DNA of 64,000 bases from Vicinamibacterales bacterium (GTDB taxonomy: Bacteria > Acidobacteriota > Vicinamibacteria > Vicinamibacterales > UBA2999). Below, piece by piece: positions 1 through 8,335 of this stretch (the first letter of the stretch is position 1; each line of letters begins with the position of its first letter). The notes beneath the pieces were generated by a model that did no database searches, was not told where the DNA came from, and saw only the letters and a list, made by a program, of their open reading frames with translations. The stretch is from positions 1 to 64,000 of the forward strand of contig JAWKHS010000010.1 in NCBI GenBank assembly GCA_041394705.1, in the 5' to 3' direction. A program made the translations under genes and the position numbers.

Positions 1-737
1 TCAACCTGCCGGACACCGTGGGCTTCGCGCTGCCCTCGGACATCGACCGGATGTTCAGGGCGGTCGGCGATCGCGTCGGGCCGGCGATCGTCCTGTCGGC
101 GCACTGTCACAACGACCTGGGCCTGGCGGTCGCCAACTCGCTGGCCGCGATCGAGGCGGGCGCCCGCCAGATCGAGTGCACCATCAACGGCATCGGCGAA
201 CGGGCCGGCAACGCCGCGCTCGAAGAGGTCGTCATGGCGATCGAGGTCCGGGGCGACGCCCTCGGGTGCGCGACGGCCATCGCGACACGCGAACTCTACG
301 GAACGAGCCGGGCGCTCTCGTCGATCGTGTCGGTGCCGGTCCAGCCGAACAAGGCCATCGTGGGCGACAACGCGTTCGCGCACGAGGCCGGCATCCACCA
401 GGACGGCATGGTCAAGAACCCCCTCACCTACGAGATCATGCGGCCGGAGTCGGTGGGCGCACCGGCCACGCGGCTGGTGCTCGGCCGGCACTCGGGCCTG
501 CGCGGCCTCGACGCGCGCTGCCGCTCGCTCGGCTTCCGCCTGCGCGTCGAGGATCTGCGCCGCCTCTACGCCCGGATGATCGAGGCGACCGACTACGCCA
601 AGTCGATCGACGACGCGGACTTGGCGGCGCTCGTGCGGGAACTCGACGCGTCCCCGCTGGACGCGCCGTTCGACGGCCTGCAGGCTGGCGTGCGAGACTG
701 TCACGATGCGACTGCGACTGGTCACTCTCGCTGGTGA
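1..737 (+). CDS. leuA: 2-isopropylmalate synthase, C-terminal part (partial)
   Basis: The gene enters from the left edge, with its reading frame beginning at base 3. It condenses 2-oxoisovalerate with acetyl-CoA, the first step of leucine synthesis. Visible are the NLPDTVGF strand of the TIM barrel, the metal-binding HCHNDLG histidines, the NGIGERAGNAALEEV segment and HEAGIHQDG. The protein stops about 60 residues after GRHSGL, so the roughly 130-residue leucine-binding regulatory domain of the family is absent. The last 32 bases overlap leuB, leaving no room for that domain downstream. Homocitrate or citramalate synthase is possible from the fold alone, but the leuBCD context favours LeuA. 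Confidence 0.93.
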   Translation, partial: NLPDTVGFALPSDIDRMFRAVGDRVGPAIVLSAHCHNDLGLAVANSLAAIEAGARQIECTINGIGERAGNAALEEVVMAIEVRGDALGCATAIATRELYGTSRALSSIVSVPVQPNKAIVGDNAFAHEAGIHQDGMVKNPLTYEIMRPESVGAPATRLVLGRHSGLRGLDARCRSLGFRLRVEDLRRLYARMIEATDYAKSIDDADLAALVRELDASPLDAPFDGLQAGVRDCHDATATGHSRW

Positions 738-1806
738 CGGCATCGGCCCCGAGGTCACCCGCCAGGCGATGCGGGTGCTCCATGCCGTCTCGGCGGTGAC
801 GGGGCTGAAGGTGGACGTGGCCGATCACCCGATCGGCGCGGCGGCCATTCGCGCCGCCGGCGTGCCACTGCCGGACGCGACGCTGGCGGCGTGCCAGGCG
901 GCCGATGCCGTGTTCCTCGGCGCCGTGGGCGACCCCGCGTTCGATCAGCACCCGCCAACGCTCCGGCCCGAAGCCGGCCTGCTGGCGCTCCGCACCGCGC
1001 TCGGGGGGTTCGCCAACCTCCGGCCCGCGGTGGCCTTCGAGCCCGTGCTCGACGTCTCGCCCCTGCGCCCCGAGCGCGTCCGCGGCGCGGACGTCCTCGT
1101 GGTCCGCGAGCTGCTGGGCGGCCTCTACTACGCGGAACCTCGCGGGCGCGAGCCCGATGGTGGCGCCGCCTTCAACACCCTCCGCTACAGCGTGCCCGAG
1201 ATCGAGCGGGTCGCCAGGGTGGCGTTCGACGCCGCCCGATCGCGCCGGCGGCAGGTCTGCTCGGTGGACAAGGCGAACGTCCTGGAGACGTCGCGGCTCT
1301 GGCGGGAGACGGTCACGCGCGTGGGGCGGGACTATCCGGACGTCGCGCTCCGCCACATGTACGTCGATGCATGCGCGATGCGCCTGGCGACGGCGCCGAC
1401 CGAATTCGACGTCGTGCTCACCGACAACCTCTTCGGCGACATCCTGAGCGACGAAGCCGCCGTGATCGCCGGCTCGCTGGGGCTGCTGCCGTCGGCCACG
1501 CTCGGTGGCACGGTCGCCCTGTACGAGCCGGTCCATGGCTCCGCGCCGGACATCGCGGGCAAGGACGTCGCCAATCCGATTGGCGCCATCGGGTGCATCG
1601 CCCTGTTCCTCCGCCATACGGCGCAGATGCCGCGCGAAGCCGACGCCGTCGACGCCGCCACGCGCGAGGTGCTCGAGCACGGGCTCCGGCCGGCCGACCT
1701 CGCCCGCCCCGGGGACGCCGTGGCCTCCACGTCCGATATCGGCGCGGCGGTCGAGCGCGCCGTCGTGGACGCGCTCGAACGGCACTGGTCGTACCACGGC
1801 GTCTGA
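706..1806 (+). CDS. leuB: 3-isopropylmalate dehydrogenase
   Basis: This 366-residue enzyme carries out the NAD-dependent oxidative decarboxylation of 3-isopropylmalate in leucine synthesis. The N-terminus has the family pattern LAGDGIGPEV. Substrate and metal residues are visible in VDKANVLETSRLW, YVDACAMRL and TDNLFGDILSDEAA, and the NAD loop is GSAPDIAGKDVANP. The length is normal for LeuB. The ATG at 706 lies inside the 3' end of leuA, so the two are likely translationally coupled. leuC follows after 13 bases, consistent with one leuABCD operon. Confidence 0.96.
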   Translation: MRLRLVTLAGDGIGPEVTRQAMRVLHAVSAVTGLKVDVADHPIGAAAIRAAGVPLPDATLAACQAADAVFLGAVGDPAFDQHPPTLRPEAGLLALRTALGGFANLRPAVAFEPVLDVSPLRPERVRGADVLVVRELLGGLYYAEPRGREPDGGAAFNTLRYSVPEIERVARVAFDAARSRRRQVCSVDKANVLETSRLWRETVTRVGRDYPDVALRHMYVDACAMRLATAPTEFDVVLTDNLFGDILSDEAAVIAGSLGLLPSATLGGTVALYEPVHGSAPDIAGKDVANPIGAIGCIALFLRHTAQMPREADAVDAATREVLEHGLRPADLARPGDAVASTSDIGAAVERAVVDALERHWSYHGV

Positions 1807-1819
1807 GCACGGCTCCCCG

Positions 1820-3223
1820 ATGGCGAAGACACTGCTCGACAAGCTCTGGGACGCGCACGTCGTGGAACACCTCGACGGCGGGCGCGACCTGATCTACATC
1901 GACCTCCACCTGATTCACGAAGTCACCACCCCGCAGGCCTTCGAAGGGCTCAGGCTCGCGGGGCGCGGCGTGCGCCGGCCCGATCTCACCGTCGCGACGC
2001 TCGACCACAACGTCTCCACCGGTCCGCGCCACCTGCCGCTGACCGACGCCCTCGCAGCCGCGCAGCTCCAGGCCCTCCGGGCCAACTGCGCCGCGCACGG
2101 CATCGCCCTCCACGACCTCGACTCCCCGGGCCAGGGCATCGTGCACGTGATCGGACCCGAACTGGGGCTGACCCAGCCGGGCATGACCATCGTGTGCGGA
2201 GACAGCCACACCACCACCCACGGGGCGTTCGGCGCGCTCGCCTTCGGCATCGGCACGTCGGAAGTGGAGCACGTGCTGGCCACGCAGTGCCTCGCGCTGG
2301 TCCGGCCCAAGGCGATGCGCGTCAGGCTGTCCGGGCGGCTGGCCCCTGGCGTCACGGCCAAGGACCTCGCGCTGGCCGTGATCGGCCACGTCACGTGCGC
2401 CGGCGGCGCCGGCCACACCATCGAGTTCGTGGGCGAGGCCGCCGCGGCGCTGTCGATGGAAGGCCGGATGACGCTCTGCAACATGAGCATCGAGGCTGGC
2501 GCGCGGTCGAGCCTCGTCGGCGTGGACGATGTGACGATCGAGTACCTCAGGGGCAGGCCCCACGCGCCTGCGGGCGACGCCTGGGACGCGGCCGAGCGTC
2601 GCTGGCGCCACCTGACGTCGGACGAGGGCGCCCGCTTCGACCGGGAGGTCGACATCGACGCGGCCGCGGTGGCGCCGCTCGTCACCTGGGGGACCCGGCC
2701 CGACATGGTCGTGCCGATCTCGGGCACGGTGCCCGATCCGTCGTCCCTCGCCGGCGCGTCACGCACGAGCCACGAACAGGCCCTGGCCTACATGGGCCTG
2801 ACACCAGGCACGCGCGTGGACGACATCCCGGTGGACCGGGTCTTCATCGGGTCGTGCACCAACGCCCGCCTCGAGGACCTGCGCGAGGCGGCGCGGGTGG
2901 CCCGCGGCCACCGCGTCTCGCCGTCGGTTCGGGCCCTGGTGGTCCCGGGATCGCAGCCCGTGAAGCGCGCCGCGGAAGCCGAGGGCCTGCACGAGACGTT
3001 CGTGACGGCGGGGTTCGAGTGGCGCGAGCCCGGCTGCTCGATGTGCCTCGGGATGAACGACGACGTCCTGGAACCGGGACAGCGATGCGCGTCCACGAGC
3101 AACCGGAACTTCGAGGGCCGGCAGGGCCGGGGCGGGAGGACGCACCTCGTCAGCCCCGCGATGGCCGCGGCCGCGGCCATCCGGGGGCGCTTCACCGACG
3201 TTCGCGACTGGGCCTACCGGTAG
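1820..3223 (+). CDS. leuC: 3-isopropylmalate dehydratase large subunit
   Basis: This is the large subunit of isopropylmalate isomerase, which converts 2- to 3-isopropylmalate with LeuD. The open frame extends upstream to 1505, but the ATG at 1820 gives the family-typical MAKTLLDKLWDAHVV start 13 bases after leuB, for 467 residues. The [4Fe-4S] ligands are visible as the Cys of GSCTNARLEDL (about residue 345) and the two Cys of GCSMCLGMN (about 405-408). The GDSHTTTHGAFG motif is also present. The LeuC-type subunit, rather than the archaeal type, is indicated by length and by the separate leuD next to it. Confidence 0.96.
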   Translation: MAKTLLDKLWDAHVVEHLDGGRDLIYIDLHLIHEVTTPQAFEGLRLAGRGVRRPDLTVATLDHNVSTGPRHLPLTDALAAAQLQALRANCAAHGIALHDLDSPGQGIVHVIGPELGLTQPGMTIVCGDSHTTTHGAFGALAFGIGTSEVEHVLATQCLALVRPKAMRVRLSGRLAPGVTAKDLALAVIGHVTCAGGAGHTIEFVGEAAAALSMEGRMTLCNMSIEAGARSSLVGVDDVTIEYLRGRPHAPAGDAWDAAERRWRHLTSDEGARFDREVDIDAAAVAPLVTWGTRPDMVVPISGTVPDPSSLAGASRTSHEQALAYMGLTPGTRVDDIPVDRVFIGSCTNARLEDLREAARVARGHRVSPSVRALVVPGSQPVKRAAEAEGLHETFVTAGFEWREPGCSMCLGMNDDVLEPGQRCASTSNRNFEGRQGRGGRTHLVSPAMAAAAAIRGRFTDVRDWAYR

Positions 3224-3231
3224 ACGCACCC

Positions 3232-3819
3232 ATGCAGCCGTTCCGCACCCATACCGGTCTCGTGGCGCCCTTGCCGCGTCCCGACATCGACACCGACCAG
3301 ATCATCCCGAAGCAGTTCCTGAAGCGCCTCGGGCGGACCGGCTTCGAGGACGCGCTGTTCTACGACTGGCGCGTCGACCGCGCCGGCGTCCCTCGCGCCG
3401 ACTTCGTGCTGAACGACGCCCGCTACGCCGGGGCGTCGGTGTTGCTCGCGGGCCAGAACTTCGGCTGCGGGTCCTCGCGTGAGCACGCCGTGTGGGCCCT
3501 GCACGACTACGGATTCCGCGTGGTCCTCGCGCCGTCCTTCGCCGACATCTTCGCCGGCAACGCCGTGGCGAACGGCCTGCTGGCGGCCGTGGTGGACGCG
3601 GCCACGCTCGCCGCGCTCCAGCACGCCGCCGAGGCCGGCACCGGCTACCGCGTGACGGTGGACCTGGAGCGCCGACGAGTGACCGGCGACGGCGTCGACG
3701 CGGCGTTCGCCATCGACGAGCGCGCCCGGACGCGCCTCCTCGACGGCCTCGACGACATCTCGCTCATCCTGCGCCACGAGCGAGCCATCAAAGCGTTCGA
3801 AGACGCTCACGCCCGCTGA
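3232..3819 (+). CDS. leuD: 3-isopropylmalate dehydratase small subunit
   Basis: This 195-residue swivelling subunit pairs with LeuC. Diagnostic stretches are DIDTDQIIPKQFLKR near the N-terminus and NFGCGSSREHAVWAL in the middle. The frame is open far upstream, but the ATG at 3232, 8 bases after the leuC stop, gives the standard LeuD start and length. It ends the leucine operon and converges on udk, with only 9 bases between the two stop codons and no obvious hairpin in the gap. Confidence 0.95.
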   Translation: MQPFRTHTGLVAPLPRPDIDTDQIIPKQFLKRLGRTGFEDALFYDWRVDRAGVPRADFVLNDARYAGASVLLAGQNFGCGSSREHAVWALHDYGFRVVLAPSFADIFAGNAVANGLLAAVVDAATLAALQHAAEAGTGYRVTVDLERRRVTGDGVDAAFAIDERARTRLLDGLDDISLILRHERAIKAFEDAHAR

Positions 3820-3828
3820 CGGACGCGT

Positions 3829-4458
3829 TCAGGACGCCGGAGACCCGCCGGCGAGGCTGCGGATGAGCGTGAGCAACAGGTCGACCGCCACCGCGTTGTA
3901 CCCGCCTTCCGGCACGATGATGTCGGCGTAGCGCTTGCTCGGCTCCACGAACTCCAGGTGCATGGGCTTCACGGTGGACAGGTACTGATCGATCACGGAC
4001 GCCATCGTGCGTCCCCGCTCCGCCACGTCGCGCTGCAGGCGCCGGATGACGCGCGTGTCGTCGTCGGTGTCCACGAACACCTTCACGTCCATCAGCTGCC
4101 GCAGCGGCCTGTCGGCGAAGATGAGGATGCCTTCCACGATCAGCGCCCGGCGCGGCTCGATGTGGATCGTGGACGTCGTGCGCGCGTGCCGTGCGAAGTC
4201 GTACACCGGCGCATCCACCGGGTGCCCGCCCTTCAGCGCCAGGACGTGCTGCACGAGCAGGTCGGTCTCGAGCGCGTCGGGGTGGTCGTAGTTCAGGGCC
4301 GCGCGCTCTTCCAATCGCAGGTCGTTCCGGTCGCGGTAGTACCGATCGTGCTCGAGCACGCTCACCTGCTCGCTGCCGAGGCTGTCCACGATGCGACGGA
4401 CGACGGTGGTCTTGCCCGAGCCCGATCCGCCCGCCACGCCGATCACGATGGGACCCAT
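3829..4458 (-). CDS. udk: uridine kinase
   Basis: This 209-residue kinase phosphorylates uridine and cytidine in pyrimidine salvage. The P-loop GVAGGSGSGKTT is at residues 7-18. The HDRYYRDRNDL and NYDHPDALE segments that bind the nucleoside follow, and then the VEGILIF strand. The length matches bacterial Udk. The nearest relative by fold is phosphoribulokinase, but the size and the YDHPDA motif favour uridine kinase. It is a stand-alone gene convergent with leuD. Confidence 0.93.
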   Translation of the reverse strand: MGPIVIGVAGGSGSGKTTVVRRIVDSLGSEQVSVLEHDRYYRDRNDLRLEERAALNYDHPDALETDLLVQHVLALKGGHPVDAPVYDFARHARTTSTIHIEPRRALIVEGILIFADRPLRQLMDVKVFVDTDDDTRVIRRLQRDVAERGRTMASVIDQYLSTVKPMHLEFVEPSKRYADIIVPEGGYNAVAVDLLLTLIRSLAGGSPAS

Positions 4459-4525
4459 CCGCGCGCGACGATATCACGGGCCCGCCGTCGCTTCTGGTGG
4501 CACACCGCTTGCGACACGGCAGGCC

Positions 4526-4789
4526 ATGATGTCGCGACGACTGGGTACTGTGGATCTCTCCCACGATCAGCTGCTGGAGGCTGTCACGCTCCTGAACCGC
4601 ATCGAGCACGCCACCGCCGATATCGCACGGGATCGACCGGAACTCGATGAGTTCGTGGGGGATGTCCGGGTATGGCTCCGCGAGGTACGTGCGCTCTTCC
4701 GCACGCCGAGCAGCGTCTCCCAGGCACAGGTGCTGCGGCGGCTTCTGGAGGAAGTGGAGGCCATCGACCGGCGCCTGGCCGTTCATTGA
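4526..4789 (+). CDS. small hypothetical protein
   Basis: I do not recognise this 87-residue product. It begins with tandem ATGs (4526 or 4529) and is predicted to be almost wholly helical and charge-rich, with a segment like LSHDQLLEAVTLLNRIEH followed by alternating Glu/Arg helices, but no membrane segment or signal peptide. It lies divergently from udk, sharing a short 67-base gap, and upstream of the propeller gene. The open frame extends upstream into udk, but an ATG between the two genes is more likely. The gene could be a chance open frame. Confidence 0.45.
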   Translation: MMSRRLGTVDLSHDQLLEAVTLLNRIEHATADIARDRPELDEFVGDVRVWLREVRALFRTPSSVSQAQVLRRLLEEVEAIDRRLAVH

Positions 4790-4857
4790 TGTGCCGAATC
4801 GGCACGGTCGCCAGAACACACTGCTCCGTTCTTGAACACTCGCCGCGGCCGGTACGG

Positions 4858-4863
4858 TATACC
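4858..4863 (+). promoter_or_regulatory. -10 element, leaderless start of TolB-like gene
   Basis: TATACC ends 6 bases before the ATG at 4870. Transcription would then begin at or next to the start codon. No Shine-Dalgarno sequence is present. The pattern recurs at other genes in the window. Confidence 0.5.
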
Positions 4864-4869
4864 GGTCGT

Positions 4870-5895
4870 ATGTGCGGACACCGTCGGTTCGGGCGAAGGT
4901 CGGCCGTGGCGAGCGTCTGCCTGCTGGCGGTCGCGTCACTGCACGCACTGGCGTCCGCGCCCGCCTTGCCGCGCGCGGTCCGCCCTTTCCCCGCTGGCCT
5001 CTCCGGCACCATCGCCTTCGAATCCGACGTCGCAGGGCGCCCCGGCATCTACCTGCTCGACCTGGCGACGGGCACGGTGCGGCGGGCCACCGGCCACCCA
5101 GGCCTGACCGAGCGCACGCCCCGGTGGGCCCCTGATGGCCGACGCCTCGCCTTCAGTTCCAACCGCGCCCACTACGAAGGCGACGCTCGCGACACGGGAA
5201 CGCCCGATCTCGACGTGTGGGCGGTGAATGCGGACGGCTCCGGCGCCTCGAGGCTCACGACCGATCCCGCCAACGAGTCCGACCCCGCCTGGACGGCGGA
5301 CGGCGCCCGCATCGTGTACTCGTCGGACCGCGACAGCCGCGGCGACCTGTACGAGCTGACGCTCGGGGGGGGCCGGGTCGTGCGGCTCACCAGGCACTTC
5401 GTGGGCCGGGCCATCATGCCGTCGGTGTCGACGGCCCCGGAGCGCGTGGCGTTCGCGGCCCAGACGCTGCGGGTCGGCGCCTTCTGGGACTTCCAGGTGC
5501 ACGTTCGGGGCCCCGGCGGTTCGGTGACCGCGGTACCGGCCGACACCGGTGCCTGCTGGCCGCGCTGGTCACCGGACGGCCGCCGGCTCGCGCACGTCCG
5601 TCTCGAGGGCGAACAGCCGTCGGCGCTCGAGATCCGCCGGGGCGACACGTTCGCGTCGTCGGCGGTGCTGAGGGCGGATGGCCTGTGGAGCTACTACCCG
5701 GCCTGGTCGCCCGATCAGGCGCGCCTGGCCTTCTCGGTCAGTCCCGCGCATCACGAGGGCGAAGACTGGGATCTGGCGGTGGTGGATCTGGCGACGGGCC
5801 GCTGGACGCGGCTGACGGAGGGTCCTGGCAACGACCGGCTGCCCGATTGGACGGACGCGGGCGGGACCGTGGCGCGGGCCGGCGACCCGGAATGA
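4870..5895 (+). CDS. TolB-like beta-propeller exported protein
   Basis: The product has 341 residues and starts with a signal peptide: basic CGHRRFGRR, then a hydrophobic core ending ALASAPA. The rest is built of PD40/WD40-like blades, recognisable from repeats such as WAPDGRRLAFSSN, WTADGARIVYSSD, WSPDGRRLAHV and WSPDQARLAFSV. Such propellers act as protein-binding scaffolds in the periplasm. Unlike true TolB there is no N-terminal TolB domain and no tol-pal gene nearby, so no partner can be named. The frame is open to 4672, but the ATG at 4870 is chosen for the signal peptide and the -10 element just before it. Confidence 0.75.
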   Translation: MCGHRRFGRRSAVASVCLLAVASLHALASAPALPRAVRPFPAGLSGTIAFESDVAGRPGIYLLDLATGTVRRATGHPGLTERTPRWAPDGRRLAFSSNRAHYEGDARDTGTPDLDVWAVNADGSGASRLTTDPANESDPAWTADGARIVYSSDRDSRGDLYELTLGGGRVVRLTRHFVGRAIMPSVSTAPERVAFAAQTLRVGAFWDFQVHVRGPGGSVTAVPADTGACWPRWSPDGRRLAHVRLEGEQPSALEIRRGDTFASSAVLRADGLWSYYPAWSPDQARLAFSVSPAHHEGEDWDLAVVDLATGRWTRLTEGPGNDRLPDWTDAGGTVARAGDPE

Positions 5896-5897
5896 GT

Positions 5898-5984
5898 TGG
5901 TGCGGAAGAAAGGACTCGAACCTTCACCCTCTTGCGAGGACTAGCTCCTGAGGCTAGCGCGTCTGCCAATTCCGCCACTTCCGC
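5898..5984 (-). tRNA. tRNA-Leu (anticodon CAG)
   Basis: Read on the minus strand, the gene gives a 7-bp acceptor stem (GCGGAAG with CTTCCGC), then GGCGGAATTGGCAGAC of the D arm. The anticodon stem CTAGC/GCTAG holds loop CTCAGGA, which gives anticodon CAG. A long variable arm (class II tRNA) and GGTTCGAGTCC for the T arm follow. The 3' CCA is encoded. The gene ends 2 bases from the stop codon of the convergent propeller gene. Confidence 0.96.
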
Positions 5985-6055
5985 ACAGAAGGGTCGAACC
6001 GCCCGGCAGGAACGTTCATTAGTATCGCACGCCGGGGCCCGATGTCCATCGCCCG

Positions 6056-6061
6056 TAGAAT
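6056..6061 (+). promoter_or_regulatory. -10 element, leaderless start of desulfhydrase gene
   Basis: TAGAAT is followed after 7 bases by GTG at 6069, which is in frame with the enzyme. The same TAGAAT-N7-GTG arrangement precedes the gene at 19322. Confidence 0.5.
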
Positions 6062-6068
6062 GTCGCCC

Positions 6069-7121
6069 GTGTCCCTCGACCGCCTGACGGCCTTCCTCGC
6101 CGGCGTGCCCCGCGTGCCGCTCGGTACGTTTCCCACGCCCTTGACCCGGCTCGAACGCCTCGGCGCGCGGCTGGGCGTGGACCTCTGGATGAAGCGGGAC
6201 GAGTGCTCGGGCGTCGCGATGGGCGGCAACAAGACGCGGAAGCTCGAATACGTGCTGGCCGACGCGATGGCCCGAGGGCACCGCCGCGTGGTCACGGTGG
6301 GTCCCGTCACGTCCAACCACACGATGATGACGGCCACGGCCTGCCGGCGGGTCGGCCTCGACGTCCACTGCGTGGTCGCCGGCGCCGCGCCGGCCGATCC
6401 CACGGCGTGGAGCGGCAATCTCCTGCTGCTCGACTACCTGGGCGCGACCCTCCACGTGTGCCCGGCGGACTTCTCCCATCCGACGCCGGAGGACGGCGCC
6501 CGGATCGACGCCTTCTGCCGGGACGTGACGGCCGACACGGGCGGCTATTTCATTCCGGGCGGCGGCACGATGCCGGCGGCCGAGCCCGGCTACATGGCGT
6601 GCGTGGCCGAGATCGCGGCGCAGCGGGGCGGCCGATTCGACTTCGACCACGTGGTCGTGGCCTACGGCACGGGGTCGACGACGACCGGCCTGCTCCTCGG
6701 GCTGGCCCTCGGGGACGTCGACGCGCGCGTGCACCCCGTCGCCATCGAGACCCGCCACGCCGTCGAAGAGGCGTTCCGCCTGCCTTCGCCGGCGGCGCTC
6801 TTCCTCGACTCGAGCCGCCACTTCAGCCTGGGCCTCGGCTTGGAGGACGTGCCCGCGCACGAGATCGTCTACGGCTATGCGGACGAAGGCTACGGCGTGC
6901 CGAACAGGGGCAGCGACGCGGCCATCCGCCTGATGGCCGCCGAGGAAGGCTATTTTCTGGACACGGTCTACACGGCCAAGGCGTTCGCCGGCCTGTGCGG
7001 GCTCGTCGCGCAAGGGACCATTCCCAGGGGCGCGCGCGTGCTGTTCGTCCACACGGGCGGACTGTCGATGACGCCGGCGGCCGAGAAGCGCTTCGCCGGC
7101 ACGGGCGAGCCGACGCGCTAG
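6069..7121 (+). CDS. D-cysteine desulfhydrase / ACC deaminase-family PLP enzyme
   Basis: This is a fold-type II PLP enzyme of 350 residues, most like D-cysteine desulfhydrase (D-cysteine to pyruvate, sulfide and ammonia). The PLP lysine is in MGGNKTRKLE (K55), and the phosphate-binding loop is AYGTGSTTTGLL. The C-terminal VHTGGLSMTP matches the family. In-frame ATGs at 6042 and 6060 are possible starts. GTG 6069 (SLDRLTAFL) is preferred because a TAGAAT -10 lies exactly 7 bases before it. True ACC deaminase acts on the cyclopropane substrate, and the specificity cannot be fixed by eye. The stop overlaps that of the convergent peptidase gene. Confidence 0.8.
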   Translation: MSLDRLTAFLAGVPRVPLGTFPTPLTRLERLGARLGVDLWMKRDECSGVAMGGNKTRKLEYVLADAMARGHRRVVTVGPVTSNHTMMTATACRRVGLDVHCVVAGAAPADPTAWSGNLLLLDYLGATLHVCPADFSHPTPEDGARIDAFCRDVTADTGGYFIPGGGTMPAAEPGYMACVAEIAAQRGGRFDFDHVVVAYGTGSTTTGLLLGLALGDVDARVHPVAIETRHAVEEAFRLPSPAALFLDSSRHFSLGLGLEDVPAHEIVYGYADEGYGVPNRGSDAAIRLMAAEEGYFLDTVYTAKAFAGLCGLVAQGTIPRGARVLFVHTGGLSMTPAAEKRFAGTGEPTR

Positions 7122-8260
7122 CGTCCCGCGTTGTATTTCCGCAGGATCTCGCGAAGGCGGCCGATCGGCAGCGCCTCGACCGTCGCGCTCCGGCTGCTGA
7201 CGGTGGTCGCGCGGAGGAGCGAGTTGTAGACGGCCTCCTCGGTGGCCTCGAGCGCGGCCTCGAAGAGCGGGGACACGCCGTCGGTCGGCAGCAGCGTCCG
7301 GGTGGCGGGCGCGGTCGCATTGAATCTCACTCGGAGTGAGGGGTGCGTCGAGAAGGCGATCGCGAAGTCACCGCTCCCGTTGCTGTAGGAGGAGCCCGTC
7401 CGCCCCAGTCCGTACACGGCGCGCGCGGCCAGTCGCTTCAGGTCGCGCGCATCGAGCGGGGCATCCGTGGCCACGACGATCATGCACGACCCGTCGCCGT
7501 GATCGTCGCCCCGGGCGGACGGCGAGTACGCGTACCGGCCCAGTTCCCTGCCGACGGGCGCGCCGCCCATGGTCAGGACGCCGCCAAAGTTGCTTTGCAC
7601 GAGGACGCCCACCGTGTACCCGCCCAGGGTGGGCGGCAGCCGACGGGACGAGGTCCCGATTCCGCCCTTCCAGCCGAACGCCTGGGTGCCGGTCCCGGCG
7701 CCGACGCTGCCCTCGTCGACGGCGCCTCCCCGGGCGGCGCGGATCGCGTCGACGACGTGCGCCGGCCGGACATGGAGACCGCGGATGTCGTTCAGGCCCC
7801 CGTCGTTGGTCTCGCCGACGACGGCGTTGACCGATCGGACGTCGGCGTTGCCCGGCTGATCGATCGTCCAGGTCACGACGCCTTCGACCGCGGCGCCCAC
7901 CGACAGGGTGTTGGTCAGCACGACCGGCGTCTCGATGGTGCCCAGCTCATCGACCTGCGTGGAACCGGCGAGCTTGCCGAACGCGTTCCCGACGAAGACG
8001 GCGCCCGGCACCTTGTCCTGGAACACGTTGCCGGCGTGCGGCACGATTGCCGTGACGCCGGTCCGCACCGAGTCGCCAGACACCAGCGTCACGTGGCCGA
8101 CGCGCACGCCCTCCACGTCGGTGATCGCGTTGGCGGGACCCGGCGCGAACACGCCCGGCGCCAGTCCGAGGTCGCGCGCCCTCGGACGCGGCTCAGGAGT
8201 TTGCGCGGCCGCTGCCGCGCAGCACGCGCACACGATTGCCGCCGCCGCCCACCGTCTCAT
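7118..8260 (-). CDS. P1-family aminopeptidase (DmpA-like)
   Basis: This 380-residue secreted peptidase belongs to family S58, a self-cleaving N-terminal-nucleophile hydrolase. A signal peptide (RRWAAAAIVCACCAAAAAQ) precedes the mature start. The ITDVEGVRVGHVTL entry and the conserved GDGSCMIVVATDAPL site are visible. Family knowledge places autocleavage before the Ser of that site (S258), which becomes the nucleophile. The ATG at 8260 has a GGAGGTG ribosome site. Longer frames upstream are not supported. It overlaps the convergent desulfhydrase gene by 4 bases and is divergent from the dehydratase gene. Confidence 0.88.
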   Translation of the reverse strand: MRRWAAAAIVCACCAAAAAQTPEPRPRARDLGLAPGVFAPGPANAITDVEGVRVGHVTLVSGDSVRTGVTAIVPHAGNVFQDKVPGAVFVGNAFGKLAGSTQVDELGTIETPVVLTNTLSVGAAVEGVVTWTIDQPGNADVRSVNAVVGETNDGGLNDIRGLHVRPAHVVDAIRAARGGAVDEGSVGAGTGTQAFGWKGGIGTSSRRLPPTLGGYTVGVLVQSNFGGVLTMGGAPVGRELGRYAYSPSARGDDHGDGSCMIVVATDAPLDARDLKRLAARAVYGLGRTGSSYSNGSGDFAIAFSTHPSLRVRFNATAPATRTLLPTDGVSPLFEAALEATEEAVYNSLLRATTVSSRSATVEALPIGRLREILRKYNAGR

Positions 8261-8320
8261 GACGCACCTCCGCGCGGTCATTGTACGCGGCGCCCGCCGA
8301 ACGGGCCTCCACGGTCGTGG

Positions 8321-8326
8321 TACCAT
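8321..8326 (+). promoter_or_regulatory. -10-like element before dehydratase gene
   Basis: TACCAT ends 9 bases before ATG 8336 and is flanked by no ribosome binding site. It is consistent with the near-leaderless pattern, though weaker than the others. Confidence 0.35.
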
Positions 8327-8335
8327 GCGCCGTTC

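Noticed and set aside
1505..1819. N-terminal extension of leuC into leuB
   Set aside because: The extension is the out-of-frame reading of leuB; LeuC family proteins start at the ATG at 1820.
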